Source: Pseudomonas sichuanensis
GTDB taxonomy: Bacteria; Pseudomonadota; Gammaproteobacteria; Pseudomonadales; Pseudomonadaceae
Length of the DNA stretch: 64,000 nt
Reading direction: 5' to 3'
Assembly (NCBI RefSeq): GCF_003231305.1
Contig: NZ_QKVM01000009.1
Span: forward strand, 62,001-126,000
Within the stretch, counting starts at the first letter, position 1; every line of letters starts with the position of its first letter. Of this stretch, positions 1 to 7,990 are shown piece by piece. The notes below the pieces were generated by a model. The model was not told the origin of the DNA. It did no database searches and worked only from the letters and a program-made list of their open reading frames with translations. The translations under genes were made by a program, and so were the position numbers.

Positions 1-976
1 CCGGTGCGCCGATCAGCGCGGTGACCACGCCCACGGGGATTACCTGGCCGGCGATCAGGGTACGCGAAAGGATGTCGGCGACGATCAGGAACAGCGCACC
101 GCCAAGGGCGCTGGCCGGCAACAGGCGGCTGTGGCCGGGGCCGAGCAGCAGGCGCAGGGCGTGGGGGATGACCAGGCCAACGAAGCCGATGGCGCCGACG
201 ATCGACACCATCACCGCGGTCACCAGCGCCGTGCAACTGATCAGCAGCAGTTGGGTGCGGCGTACCGGCACGCCCAGCGAGGCGGCGGAATCGGCGCCGA
301 AGGTGAAGGCGTCCAGTGCGCGGCGGTGCCACAGGCACACCGCAAGGCCAAGCACGGCCACCGGCAGTGCCAGCCACACCGACGGCCAGCGCACGCCACT
401 GAGGTTGCCCAGCAGCCAGAACAGGATGCCGCGTGCCTGCTCGGCGGTGGCCGACTTAGTGATCAGGAAGGCGGTCAGGGCGTTGAACAGTTGCGACCCG
501 GCAATACCTGCCAGGATCACCTGGGCGTTGTTGTGGCTGCTACCGCTGGCGCGCGACAGCAAAAGCACCAAGCCGAACGCTGCCAGCGCGCCGATGAAGG
601 CACCGCCGGACAGCGACAGCGCCGCGCCGCCCAGGCCGAGCAGGCCGACCGCCACGGCGCCGGTCGAGGCGCCTGCGGACAGGCCCAGCAAGTAGGGCTC
701 GGCCAGCGGGTTGCGCAGCAGCGCCTGCAGCACCACGCCGCAGGTGGCCAGGCCCGCGCCGCAGGCGGCGGCGACCAGGGTGCGCGGCAGGCGGTAGTTC
801 CAGACGATGCCGGCGTCGATCGGGTCGAGGGCGTGGCCGGCCTGCCACAGCTGGTTGGCCAGCACCTGCCAGACCAGGTCGATGCCCAGGCGGGTTTCGC
901 CGATGGCGATGCCGGCGAGCATGGCCAGCAGCAGGGCGGCCAGCGCGGCAAGGGCGAGGGGCAGCAGGCGGCTCAT
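1..976 (-). CDS. FecCD/BtuC-type ABC transporter permease (3' end beyond window)
   Basis: Inner-membrane permease of the iron-siderophore/vitamin B12 importer class. About 325 residues are visible and the reading frame is still open at the left edge, so little is missing (family usually 330-350). The translation is a series of hydrophobic helices with FecCD-like segments such as NYRLPRTLVAAACGAGLA, LRNPLAEPYLLGLSAGASTG and GAIGFVGLVIPHALRLLLGP. The ATG lies at 974-976 and overlaps the stop of the upstream solute-binding gene by 4 bp (ATGA), so the two are translationally coupled. An ATPase gene is expected beyond the left edge. A cobalamin riboswitch precedes the operon, so the cargo is more likely a corrinoid or cobalt complex than a ferric siderophore; that last step is inference. 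Confidence 0.88.
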   Translation of the reverse strand, partial: MSRLLPLALAALAALLLAMLAGIAIGETRLGIDLVWQVLANQLWQAGHALDPIDAGIVWNYRLPRTLVAAACGAGLATCGVVLQALLRNPLAEPYLLGLSAGASTGAVAVGLLGLGGAALSLSGGAFIGALAAFGLVLLLSRASGSSHNNAQVILAGIAGSQLFNALTAFLITKSATAEQARGILFWLLGNLSGVRWPSVWLALPVAVLGLAVCLWHRRALDAFTFGADSAASLGVPVRRTQLLLISCTALVTAVMVSIVGAIGFVGLVIPHALRLLLGPGHSRLLPASALGGALFLIVADILSRTLIAGQVIPVGVVTALIGAP

Positions 977-1986
977 GGTTGTGGCGCTTGGCCGCTGGCG
1001 AAGGCTGTGGACAAGCGTTCAAGGCCGCGGAACAGGCGAATGCCGGCCTGCATGGCGTCGGCATCGAGGACGATGATGCGGCCGTTCTTCACGGCGTCCA
1101 TGTTCCTGGTTACCGGGTCGCTGCGCAGGAATTCGAGCTTCTTCTGGAAGTCGTCGGCGGGGAAGCGGCGGCGGTCCATGCGGGCGACGATCAGCCAGGT
1201 GGGGTTGGCTTTGGCCAGGGTTTCCCAACCCACGGTGGGCCATTCTTCGCTGGACTCGACCACGTTGCGCACGCCCAGGGTCTGCAGCATGAAGTCGGCC
1301 ACGCCCTGGCGGCCGGCGACGTAGGGGTCGATCTCAAGGTCGGCGCTGGAGAACCAGAACAGCGCGCTGGTGCCGGCAAGGTCCTTGCCGGCCAGTTGCT
1401 GTTTAGCATGTTCCAGCTGGCCCTTGAGTTGCGCGTTCAGCGCCGCGCCACGGTCCTGCACGTCGAAGATCTCGGCCAGCTGGCTGACGCTCTTGTAGAT
1501 GGTCTCGACCTTGAACGGCTGCAGGCGGGTGCCGTCGGCGCCGACCAGGTTGTCCTTGCCTTCGCAGTCGGACGGTAGCAGGTAGGTGGGGATCTTCAGC
1601 TCGGCGAACTGCTCGCGGGTGCCGACCACGCCCTGGGCGCCGACCATCCACTCGAACTGCACGGCCACCAGTTGCGGGCGTTTGCCCACCACGGCTTCGA
1701 AGCTGGGGTCGTTGTCGGCCAGGCGTTCGACCTTGTCGTTCTGCGCCTTGAACTCGGGCAGCACGTTGTTGAACCACAGCGAGGTGCCCGCCAGCTTGTC
1801 GCCCAGGCCCAGCGCATAAAGCATCTCGGTGCCGGCCTGGCCGATGGTCACGGCGCGCTCGGGCGCCTGGGCGAAGGTTTGCGCCACGCCGCAGTTTTCG
1901 ACGGTGAGCGGGTAATGCGTGGCGGCAGCCTGGGCCAGGCCGGTCAGCGACATGGCGGCGAGCAGGGTGGCGATACGGGGCAGCAT
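973..1986 (-). CDS. periplasmic FepB/BtuF-type solute-binding protein
   Basis: Solute-binding partner of the FecCD permease, 337 residues. The N-terminus (MLPRIATLLAAMSLTGLAQA) is a signal peptide. The mature protein has the two-lobed type III binding-protein pattern with RAVTIGQAGTEMLYALGLGD early and a long helix-rich C-terminal lobe ending QAGIRLFRGLERL. The start at 1986 was chosen because it begins the signal peptide and has AGGAG 13-9 bases upstream; the open frame extends further upstream only through riboswitch sequence. Its 5' leader carries a cobalamin riboswitch, so expression should fall when B12 is plentiful. Annotation pipelines usually call such proteins iron binding proteins; the riboswitch points instead to corrinoid or cobalt uptake. 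Confidence 0.85.
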   Translation of the reverse strand: MLPRIATLLAAMSLTGLAQAAATHYPLTVENCGVAQTFAQAPERAVTIGQAGTEMLYALGLGDKLAGTSLWFNNVLPEFKAQNDKVERLADNDPSFEAVVGKRPQLVAVQFEWMVGAQGVVGTREQFAELKIPTYLLPSDCEGKDNLVGADGTRLQPFKVETIYKSVSQLAEIFDVQDRGAALNAQLKGQLEHAKQQLAGKDLAGTSALFWFSSADLEIDPYVAGRQGVADFMLQTLGVRNVVESSEEWPTVGWETLAKANPTWLIVARMDRRRFPADDFQKKLEFLRSDPVTRNMDAVKNGRIIVLDADAMQAGIRLFRGLERLSTAFASGQAPQP

Positions 1987-2110
1987 GGTCGGGCGATCTC
2001 CTGTCGAAGGGTGCACGGAATGAGCACGGACAGGCATCGCCGGGCTTCGGGCAGGGCGCCCGAGGCAACAAGCGGATGGCCATCCCGGACACCCCGCCGG
2101 TTGGTGAACA

Positions 2111-2290
2111 TGTGCCGGCAGGTCTCCTGACTGGTGCGTCCTGGCCCTGCGCCAGCCTTCCCGGACACATGGTCCAGTGGCATCGATGGCGCGGGCTCGG
2201 CACCTACAGTTGCGGGGGCAGTTCCCTTTGGCGCGCGTGTGGCGGCCTGGGGATTCCCTATTAATTCCGAGTGGAAACCGGCGGGCGGCA
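2111..2290 (-). ncRNA. cobalamin riboswitch (AdoCbl-type leader)
   Basis: Read on the minus strand the leader contains the conserved landmarks of the cobalamin family in order: AATAGGGAA, CCCCGCAACTGTAGG, GCCACTGG, a GGGAAGGC segment and the B12-box end AGTCAGGAGACCTGCC. Complementary GCCGG/CCGGC ends can form the closing P1 stem. It lies about 125 bases upstream of the solute-binding gene start. The region between it and the gene has a GC-rich hairpin (CTCGGGC with GCCCGAAG) without a clear U-tract, so I cannot tell transcriptional from translational control. Confidence 0.9.
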
Positions 2291-2323
2291 TGGTAGACCA
2301 TCACCCGCCGGGTGAAAACGCCT

Positions 2324-3490
2324 TTACAGGTATTTGAGCCAGGCGATGTCGCGCCGGCGTGCCTTCAGGCGCGCGAACCCGCGCACCGGCAGGTACAGCG
2401 CCGCAGCCAGCAGCACGGCACTGAGCCACACCGCGGCGATGCCGTCGAAGCCGAAATAGTCGCCATGGTTGAGACCGAACAGCGCCACGCAGGCCAGGTA
2501 CAGCAGCTTGAGCACATACAGGTGCAGCAGGTAGAAGAACATCGGCGCGGCGCCGAACACCGCCAGCATGCTGATCCAGCGGGCGCAACCTGCGCGCTCG
2601 AAGCCGCGCAGCAGCAACAGGCCGGCGCCCAGGGTCAGGGCGAGGAACAGCAGTGACGGCGGGTATTTGGTGATGTTGAAGAAGCTCATCAGGGTGTGCG
2701 TGACACTCGGGTAGCTGCTCCATGGCGCTTCGCCGTAACCGTTGAGCAGGCGCAGCACGACGAAACCGAGCAGTGCGGCGCTGCCGGCCAACAGCAAACG
2801 GTGCTGGCGCTCGGCGGCAGGGCGGGTGCGGGCGAACCACGGACCCAGGCCATAACCCAGGGCGATCACGCCAATCCACGGCAGTACCGGGTAGGAGGTG
2901 CGCAGGCGCAGGCTGTCGGTGGCTTGCAGCCAGCCACGGTCGTGCAGGATCGCCCAGGGCACGTGCAGCGCCGACTCCGGGCCGAAATGCAGGCCGTCGA
3001 GCAGGTTGTGCCCGGCCACGATCAGCGCACCCAGCGCCAGCAGCGCCGGGCGCGGCAGCCACACCAGCAGCGACAGGGCGATCATGCTGATACCGATGGC
3101 CCAGATCACTTGCAGGTAGATCACGCCAGGCGGCAGCTGGAAGGTCCAGGCGAAGTTGACCAGGGTGAACTCCAGCGCCACCAGAAACAGCCCGCGCTTG
3201 AACAGGAACGCCGAGACGTCGCTACGGCCCTGGTACTTTTCGCCGTACAGCCAGGCCGACAGCCCGGTCAGCAGCACGAACACCGGCGCGCACAGATGGG
3301 CCAGGGTGCGGCTGGCGAACAGGCTGGGGTCGGTGGTGTCGATGCTCATCGGGTCGCTGACCTGGCGGTGCAGGAAGAAGGTTTCGCGCACGTGGTCGAG
3401 CAGCATGAACAGGATCACCAGGCCGCGCAGGGCATCGATGCTCTGCAGGCGCTGGGTGAGCAGGGTGGGGGAGGCGGTGGCGCTGGTCAT
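2324..3490 (-). CDS. DUF1624/heparan-glucosaminide acetyltransferase-like membrane protein
   Basis: 388-residue polytopic membrane protein with roughly ten hydrophobic segments. The N-terminus RLQSIDALRGLVILFMLLDH matches the opening of the DUF1624/HGSNAT-like acyltransferase group, in which an early Arg-Gly and an Asp-His pair are conserved. Such proteins are thought to move acyl groups across the inner membrane; the acceptor here is unknown. The start at 3490 is the only Met immediately before the conserved block. It is transcribed in the same direction as the upstream B12-type operon on the minus strand but is followed by the riboswitch, so it is probably a separate unit. Function is a family-level guess. 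Confidence 0.75.
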   Translation of the reverse strand: MTSATASPTLLTQRLQSIDALRGLVILFMLLDHVRETFFLHRQVSDPMSIDTTDPSLFASRTLAHLCAPVFVLLTGLSAWLYGEKYQGRSDVSAFLFKRGLFLVALEFTLVNFAWTFQLPPGVIYLQVIWAIGISMIALSLLVWLPRPALLALGALIVAGHNLLDGLHFGPESALHVPWAILHDRGWLQATDSLRLRTSYPVLPWIGVIALGYGLGPWFARTRPAAERQHRLLLAGSAALLGFVVLRLLNGYGEAPWSSYPSVTHTLMSFFNITKYPPSLLFLALTLGAGLLLLRGFERAGCARWISMLAVFGAAPMFFYLLHLYVLKLLYLACVALFGLNHGDYFGFDGIAAVWLSAVLLAAALYLPVRGFARLKARRRDIAWLKYL

Positions 3491-3712
3491 CGGCAAGGGG
3501 TCGCAGGCATGAATTAATGTCAAATGAAACGTTATCTTATAACTATTTGTCTTGTGCTGAACAGAGCCTCGGGTGGGTAAATCTGCATGGCCGCCAGCAG
3601 CGAGTGCCATCTAGTGGCGATTGGCCTGCTCGGGCCACTTGTGCTTTGGCGAGCATTGGCGGATATATGCAGGCCGCGTGACGATGAATGTAATTTGCCG
3701 ACAAGGACTGCC

Positions 3713-4165
3713 ATGAAACCCACCCATCTGCTGCTGGCCTCATTGCTGCTGGCGTTGCCGTGCGCCTCGGCCCTGGCCGACAGCTGCCGCAAGAACATCC
3801 AGGGCGGCGAGGATTGCCGCTACAGCGACGGCACTACCTCAACCAGCCGCGCCAATATCATGGGCGGCTTCGATACCACCTACAGCGACGGGCGCCGCTC
3901 CAGCAGCCGCTCGAATATTCAGGGTGGGTTGGATACGCGCTACAGCGACGGCAGCTCTTCCAGTAGTCGGTCGAATATCCAGGGTGGGCAGGACACGCGC
4001 TATAGCGATGGGCGCTCTTCCAGCAGCCGGGCGAATATTCAGGGTGGGCAGGATACGCGCTACAGCGATGGCAGCTCTTCCAGCAGTCGGTCGAATATCC
4101 AGGGGGGGCAGGACACGCGTTATAGCGGGGGTAGCGGTGAGCGTGATCAGGGGCGGCGGTGGTAG
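3713..4165 (+). CDS. secreted protein of six 20-residue tandem repeats, unknown function
   Basis: 150 residues. Residues 1-22 form a signal peptide (cleavage after ALA). The rest is almost entirely a 20-residue repeat whose consensus is R-S-N-I-Q-G-G-x-D-T-R-Y-S-D-G-x-S-S-S-S, with Asn at 28, 48, 68, 88, 108 and 128. The first unit is divergent and carries two Cys (25 and 35) that could form a disulfide; the last unit decays into a charged tail ending RRW. The start at 3713 gives the signal peptide. Regular Gly-Gly and Tyr-Ser-Asp-Gly turns suggest a small beta-solenoid or repetitive surface/periplasmic protein, which is inference. I do not recognise a named family. No operon partner is evident. 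Confidence 0.8.
   Translation: MKPTHLLLASLLLALPCASALADSCRKNIQGGEDCRYSDGTTSTSRANIMGGFDTTYSDGRRSSSRSNIQGGLDTRYSDGSSSSSRSNIQGGQDTRYSDGRSSSSRANIQGGQDTRYSDGSSSSSRSNIQGGQDTRYSGGSGERDQGRRW
3788..4126 (+). repeat. 60-bp in-frame tandem repeat array
   Basis: About six consecutive 60-bp units encode the 20-residue repeats. Units from about 3908 onward are nearly identical at the DNA level (AATATTCAGGGTGGG or AATATCCAGGGTGGG recurs every 60 bases), while the first two are more diverged. High nucleotide identity in the distal units suggests recent duplication and possible copy-number variation between strains. Confidence 0.9.
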
Positions 4166-4171
4166 GGGCTG

Positions 4172-4520
4172 CAGTGTGTTCGGCTGGGTATCTTCAGCGC
4201 CTATCAGATCGAGCGCCGCCCGCGCGGCGCTTCGCGGGTAAATCGCAGCGGCGAACCGCCGCTCCCACAGTTTGTTTCGGGCCAATTATTCCTGTGAAAG
4301 TACCGGCGCCTGCCTTGGTGCATGCCTTGAGTCATGTGGGGCGGCGGAAACGCCCACACTGAAACCGCGTTGTACCAACAAGGCGGACCAGATGATGGCA
4401 CAGGAAAGACTGGCCCGAAACAAACTGTGGGAGCGGCGGTTCGCCGCTGCGATTTACCCGCGAAGCGCCGCGCGGGCGGCGCTCGATCTCGAGAGCGCTG
4501 CAAAGCTATCGCCCTACACC
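4172..4520. repeat. composite inverted-repeat element A (REP-type arms, 126-bp core)
   Basis: Fills the 406-bp gap between the repeat protein and parA. A perfect 78-bp inverted repeat occupies 4207-4284 and 4411-4488, and imperfect matching extends the arms to 4195 and 4500. Each arm holds a GC-rich palindrome (GCGCCGCCCGCGCGGCGC) and a REP-like segment (GCGGCGAACCGCCGCTCCC). Between the arms is a 126-bp core, 4285-4410. The outer flanks differ: the left ends in CAGCGCCTAT, the right in the AGCGCTCTCGAG type. Elements B and C elsewhere in the window are relatives. No protein-coding sequence is convincing inside. Confidence 0.9.
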
Positions 4521-4571
4521 TGCCCGCCCAAACGCGCGACTAAGTCGGCCACTTGAACCCCCACATCTCCC

Positions 4572-5348
4572 TCACGCCGCCCGCTCCAGCACATCCAGCA
4601 ACTCGACAAACTCCTGCGCCAGCCGGTGGCGTGGCGCCAGGTGCACCAGGGGCACCGCCGCTTCATGGGACTCGCGCATCTTGATCGAGTTGCTCAGGTA
4701 CACCGGCAGCACCGGCAGCCCTTCACCGCGCAGCTGGTCGACCAGGGTCTGGTGCAGGGCGGTGCGCCCGGCGAACTGGTTGACCACCACGCCTTCGACC
4801 TGCAACGCGGCATTGTGGTCCTGGCGCAGCTCTTCGACCTCGGCCATCACGTTGAGCAGCGCCTGGCGCGAGAAGCTGTCGCAGTCGTAGGGGATCAGCA
4901 GGCGCTCGGCAGCCACCAGGGCGCTGAAGGTGTAGAAGTTCAGCGCCGGTGGGGTGTCGATGTAGATCCGCTCGTAGTCCGCCGACAGCTCCACCAGCAA
5001 CTTGCGCAGCTTGTTGATCTTGAACTTGCTCTCCAACTTGCCCTGCAGGTCGGCAAGGTCGGGGCTGGCGGTGATCAGGTGCAGGTTGGCGTAGCGGGTT
5101 TCGGTGATGGCCACGCGGTGCTTCTTGCCGGTGGCCGGCGCGGGGGCGAGGGTCTGGCGGAAGAAATCGGCGATGCCTGCCGGGATGTCGTGGTTGACCA
5201 GGCCGGTCAGGTAATAAGTGGCGTTGGCCTGGGGGTCGAGGTCCACCAGCAGGGTGCGATAACCTTCGGCGGCACTGGCGGCGGCCAGGTTACAGGCAAT
5301 GCTGGACTTGCCTACACCGCCTTTCTGGTTGAACACGACACGACGCAT
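4572..5348 (-). CDS. ParA-family ATPase (orphan)
   Basis: 258-residue P-loop ATPase of the ParA/Soj/MinD class. The deviant Walker A motif KGGVGKSS sits at residues 8-15, LVDLDPQANAT follows at about 40-50, and YIDTPPALNF at about 125. These proteins position DNA or protein complexes by ATP-dependent binding to the nucleoid. No parB-like gene is adjacent, so it is not a classic chromosome or plasmid partition pair; orphan ParAs of this size are found in Pseudomonas chromosomes. The start at 5348 has AAGGATGA upstream and begins directly with MRRVVFNQKGG; a longer open frame upstream to 5447 lacks support. Same strand as the lipoprotein gene 126 bp upstream. Confidence 0.85.
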   Translation of the reverse strand: MRRVVFNQKGGVGKSSIACNLAAASAAEGYRTLLVDLDPQANATYYLTGLVNHDIPAGIADFFRQTLAPAPATGKKHRVAITETRYANLHLITASPDLADLQGKLESKFKINKLRKLLVELSADYERIYIDTPPALNFYTFSALVAAERLLIPYDCDSFSRQALLNVMAEVEELRQDHNAALQVEGVVVNQFAGRTALHQTLVDQLRGEGLPVLPVYLSNSIKMRESHEAAVPLVHLAPRHRLAQEFVELLDVLERAA

Positions 5349-5474
5349 GGCTGAATCATCCTTGAGGGAAAATGGCAGATCGGGGTCAATCCTATGACCG
5401 AAAGGTGACAGTTTTAAGACAAAGCTTGTTACATGTCCTGCCAGCATCCTGCACCAGGGCGTACAGCGCCACTT

Positions 5475-5951
5475 TCACGGGGCGGCTTGCTGCAACGCCT
5501 GGAGTTCGTCCTCGACCTCTTGCATGCGCGCTTCGACCAAGGCCTGCACTTTCGGGTCCCTGGCGCTTTCGCGCATCAGCGCGGTCAGCTTTTCACTCAG
5601 CCGCTTGCCTTCAGCAGTCTCGCCCAGCGCCTTGGCCTTGGCCGGGTCGCGGGTGGCGGCGACGATGGTGTCGAACTCGCCATCGTCGAAGTTCTTTTCG
5701 CTGTAGAGCCGGTACAGGTCCTGGCGCTGGTCCTCGACGGTCAGGTGCTTGCGCAGTACCGTCTTGATCTGTTCTTCGGGCAGCTTTGGGTGGGTTACGG
5801 CCAACAGCTGCGCCATGCGCCCGATGTTGTGCTCGTAGGCTTCCTGCAGGGGCAGGTTGGAGCGGATCTTTTCTTCGCGGCTGGGTGCCTGGTCGCAGGC
5901 AGCGAGGGCGGTAAGCAGCAGGGGCAACAGCAGTCTTGGCAAGCGGGGCAT
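5475..5951 (-). CDS. small lipoprotein, unknown function
   Basis: 158 residues with a lipoprotein signal: a positively charged start, a hydrophobic stretch and a lipobox LTALAAC around residues 12-18. The mature part is strongly helical and charged (for example DGEFDTIVAATRDPAKAKAL and a C-terminal VEARMQEVEDELQALQQ likely to form a coiled coil). The start at 5951 (MPRLPRLLLPLL) is preferred to an upstream in-frame Met at 5996 because it places the signal at the N-terminus. Probably anchored in the inner or outer membrane. No named family recognised. Confidence 0.75.
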   Translation of the reverse strand: MPRLPRLLLPLLLTALAACDQAPSREEKIRSNLPLQEAYEHNIGRMAQLLAVTHPKLPEEQIKTVLRKHLTVEDQRQDLYRLYSEKNFDDGEFDTIVAATRDPAKAKALGETAEGKRLSEKLTALMRESARDPKVQALVEARMQEVEDELQALQQAAP

Positions 5952-6059
5952 GGGGCAGGGGCCTTGGGTACGGTCAGGTTGGCGAGTGTACTGCATGCGA
6001 TCTGGACAGGTGCATTGGGATCAAAGCAAGGAAGACGCCTGCGGCAAACATAAAGTTGT

Positions 6060-6089
6060 TTGACGGCTTTTGCGTGGTCATCTAGTTAT
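6060..6089 (+). promoter_or_regulatory. candidate promoter of the dGTPase gene
   Basis: TTGACG at 6060-6065 is followed after 17 bases by TAGTTAT at 6083-6089, about 38 bp ahead of the gene start. The -35 fits a sigma-70 site well and the -10 only loosely. An AAAGGACGAGG ribosome binding site lies just before the ATG. Confidence 0.35.
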
Positions 6090-6126
6090 GTCCTTCGGAG
6101 ATAACATTGGATGAAAGGACGAGGCC

Positions 6127-7335
6127 ATGTACGACAGAGAAGTTATTGACTATGCCAAGGAGCAGGAAGCGCGGGTCGCGGTACTGGAATACCGCGTCCA
6201 TGCTGTTGACCATGGACGTTCGACTGGGCGCCAGGCATTGATGCGAGATTATGCGCGAATCTTGTACTCATCCTCGTTCCGACGCCTGCAAGGCAAGATG
6301 CAGTTGTTGGGAATCGATGCGGGGCGCTTCAATCGCAATCGCCTGACTCACAGTCTTGAGGTAGCCCAAATTGCCCGCTCTATTGCCAGCGATCTGGACA
6401 TGAAGGAAACCGTGGTCGTCGAGGCGGCTGCGCTGGCTCATGACATTGGCAATCCCCCGTTCGGCCATCATGGCGAGACCGTGCTCGACGAACTTTGCGG
6501 TGAGTGTGGAGGCTATGAGGGCAACGCTCAGGCGTTTCGCATCCTGCGCACCCTGGAGCGCAAGCACCATGCTTACGACGGCCTGAACTTGAACGTACGC
6601 ACACTCATGGCGGTGACCAAGTATTTTCATTTGCGCCGGAGCAATCCGAAGAAATTCCTCTATGACGATGACTACGCGTTCCTCAGTGCCGAGTTGCAAA
6701 AGCACGACCTGCAAATCGTGAAAAGCATCGACGCTGAAATCATGGACCTGGCCGACGAGATTGCCTACGCCGCTCACGACCTTGAGGATGCCTTGAGCTT
6801 CGGCCTGATCAGCCTTGGCGAGATTCTTCATGAATTCAAAATCAGCGATCGTTTCTGCGAGGCCTACCCAGTTATTGAGCGCTTGGCCAAGGAGGTTCAA
6901 ACCGATGCCATGCAGGCTAAGCGATTAGGCACTTCGGAAGAGTACGCCATGGTGCTGAAGAAGGAGCTGACCTCCAAGATCGTTCACATCCTCTGTTCCG
7001 ATATCGGACTGGTCGACGGCAAATTGGGGTACAAAGAACACGCCAAGTTGGCTGAGGGCCTGAAGAAACTGCTTTTCAAAGCAATTCTGCGCAAAAAGGA
7101 TGTGCAGTTGTACGAGAAGAAGGGCGAGCAGGTAATCAGAAAGCTGTTCGAGGTCTACAGCGACCCGCAGTACAACAAGAACAACATGCTTCTGCCGCCG
7201 GAACTACGCACGATCAATGACTGCCAGCAACGCGTGGTGACCGACTACATTGCTGGAATGATGGACCTCTACGCGATCCAAGAGTACGAGCGGTACTTCG
7301 GCAAGGGCAGCCTTGATCGTTATTACTTTGATTGA
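6127..7335 (+). CDS. dgt: dGTPase-like HD-domain triphosphohydrolase
   Basis: 402 residues of the deoxyguanosinetriphosphate triphosphohydrolase family, which removes triphosphate from dGTP or other dNTPs. Metal-binding HD-domain residues are visible: His75 in NRLTHSLEVAQIA, His105-Asp106 in ALAHDIGNPPFGHHGE, and Asp210 in DLADEIAYAAHDLEDAL. The sequence SSFRRLQGKMQL near residue 50 is also typical. It is shorter than E. coli Dgt (505 aa). The gene is visibly lower in G+C and uses more AT-ending codons than its neighbours, suggesting acquisition. It stands alone, tail-to-tail with a lysE-type gene 21 bp away. Some dGTPases act in anti-phage nucleotide depletion; whether this one does is not shown by sequence. 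Confidence 0.85.
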   Translation: MYDREVIDYAKEQEARVAVLEYRVHAVDHGRSTGRQALMRDYARILYSSSFRRLQGKMQLLGIDAGRFNRNRLTHSLEVAQIARSIASDLDMKETVVVEAAALAHDIGNPPFGHHGETVLDELCGECGGYEGNAQAFRILRTLERKHHAYDGLNLNVRTLMAVTKYFHLRRSNPKKFLYDDDYAFLSAELQKHDLQIVKSIDAEIMDLADEIAYAAHDLEDALSFGLISLGEILHEFKISDRFCEAYPVIERLAKEVQTDAMQAKRLGTSEEYAMVLKKELTSKIVHILCSDIGLVDGKLGYKEHAKLAEGLKKLLFKAILRKKDVQLYEKKGEQVIRKLFEVYSDPQYNKNNMLLPPELRTINDCQQRVVTDYIAGMMDLYAIQEYERYFGKGSLDRYYFD

Positions 7336-7356
7336 AACGATTCAGGCCCTGGGGCG

Positions 7357-7941
7357 CTACAGCAGCAGCGCCGACCAGGTCGACACCAGCAACAACCCCG
7401 CCAGGCTCTGGTTGAACCAGCGCAATGCCCGCGGTGAATTGAGCCAGCGCGCGCTGCCAGCACCCAGCAGCGCCCAGGCGGTCATGCTCGGCAGGGCGAT
7501 CAGCAGAAACACCAGGGTCAACCACCACAGCGGCAGGGCTGGGGTGGCGAACAGGCTGATCATCGCCAGCGCCATCAGCCAGACCTTGGGGTTGACCAGC
7601 TGCAGGGTGGCCGCCTGCAATGGGCCGAAGCCTGCATTGCCACCGGCCTGCAACGGCGCACCGGCGCTACGCAGCATGCGCCAGGCCAGCCAGCTCAGCC
7701 ACAGCGCGCCCGCCCAGCCGAGGAGCTGCTGCGCCTTCGGATGATCAAGCAACAGTTCGCCCAGGCCCAGGCCAACCAACAGCACCACCGCCGCCGCCGC
7801 GCCACAGGCCGCCACGGTGGGCGCCAGGCTGGCGCGCACGCCGCGCTGGGCACCCTGGGCGAGGATCAGCAGGTTGGTCGGCCCCGGGCTGATGCTGGAG
7901 GCCAGGGCGAAGAGGACGAAAGGCAAAAGGCTGTGGGACAT
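7357..7941 (-). CDS. LysE/RhtB-family amino-acid exporter
   Basis: 194-residue inner-membrane exporter of the LysE/RhtB superfamily, which expels amino acids or small metabolites. The diagnostic N-terminus FALASSISPGPTNLLILAQGA and LQLVNPKVWLMALAMISLF at mid-protein are present, with five to six hydrophobic helices. The start at 7941 (MSHSLLPFVLF) matches family length; upstream sequence in frame is not homologous. It lies 49 bp downstream of, and in the same direction as, an AraC-type regulator, which probably controls it. Confidence 0.88.
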   Translation of the reverse strand: MSHSLLPFVLFALASSISPGPTNLLILAQGAQRGVRASLAPTVAACGAAAAVVLLVGLGLGELLLDHPKAQQLLGWAGALWLSWLAWRMLRSAGAPLQAGGNAGFGPLQAATLQLVNPKVWLMALAMISLFATPALPLWWLTLVFLLIALPSMTAWALLGAGSARWLNSPRALRWFNQSLAGLLLVSTWSALLL

Positions 7942-7990
7942 GGTCGAGGCTCCGGTTGATCGTGGCCTCATGTTCGCAACCGCCCTGGCT

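Noticed and set aside
131..1324. Long plus-strand open frame rich in Gln, His, Arg and Gly opposite the ABC transporter genes.
   Set aside because: Antisense shadow of the GC-rich permease and binding-protein genes; composition is typical of a shadow frame.
3479..3712. Possible CRISPR or phage-related structure suggested by regular repeats near 3788-4126.
   Set aside because: The repeats are contiguous 60-bp coding units without spacers; no cas or phage genes nearby.
3839..4285. Minus-strand frame opposite the tandem-repeat gene, itself repetitive.
   Set aside because: Any frame across a 60-bp repeat is periodic; the plus-strand frame has the signal peptide and start.
4572..5951. ParA plus neighbouring lipoprotein as a partition system.
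   Set aside because: No ParB-like protein or parS sites nearby; the lipoprotein cannot be a partner of a partition ATPase on sequence grounds.
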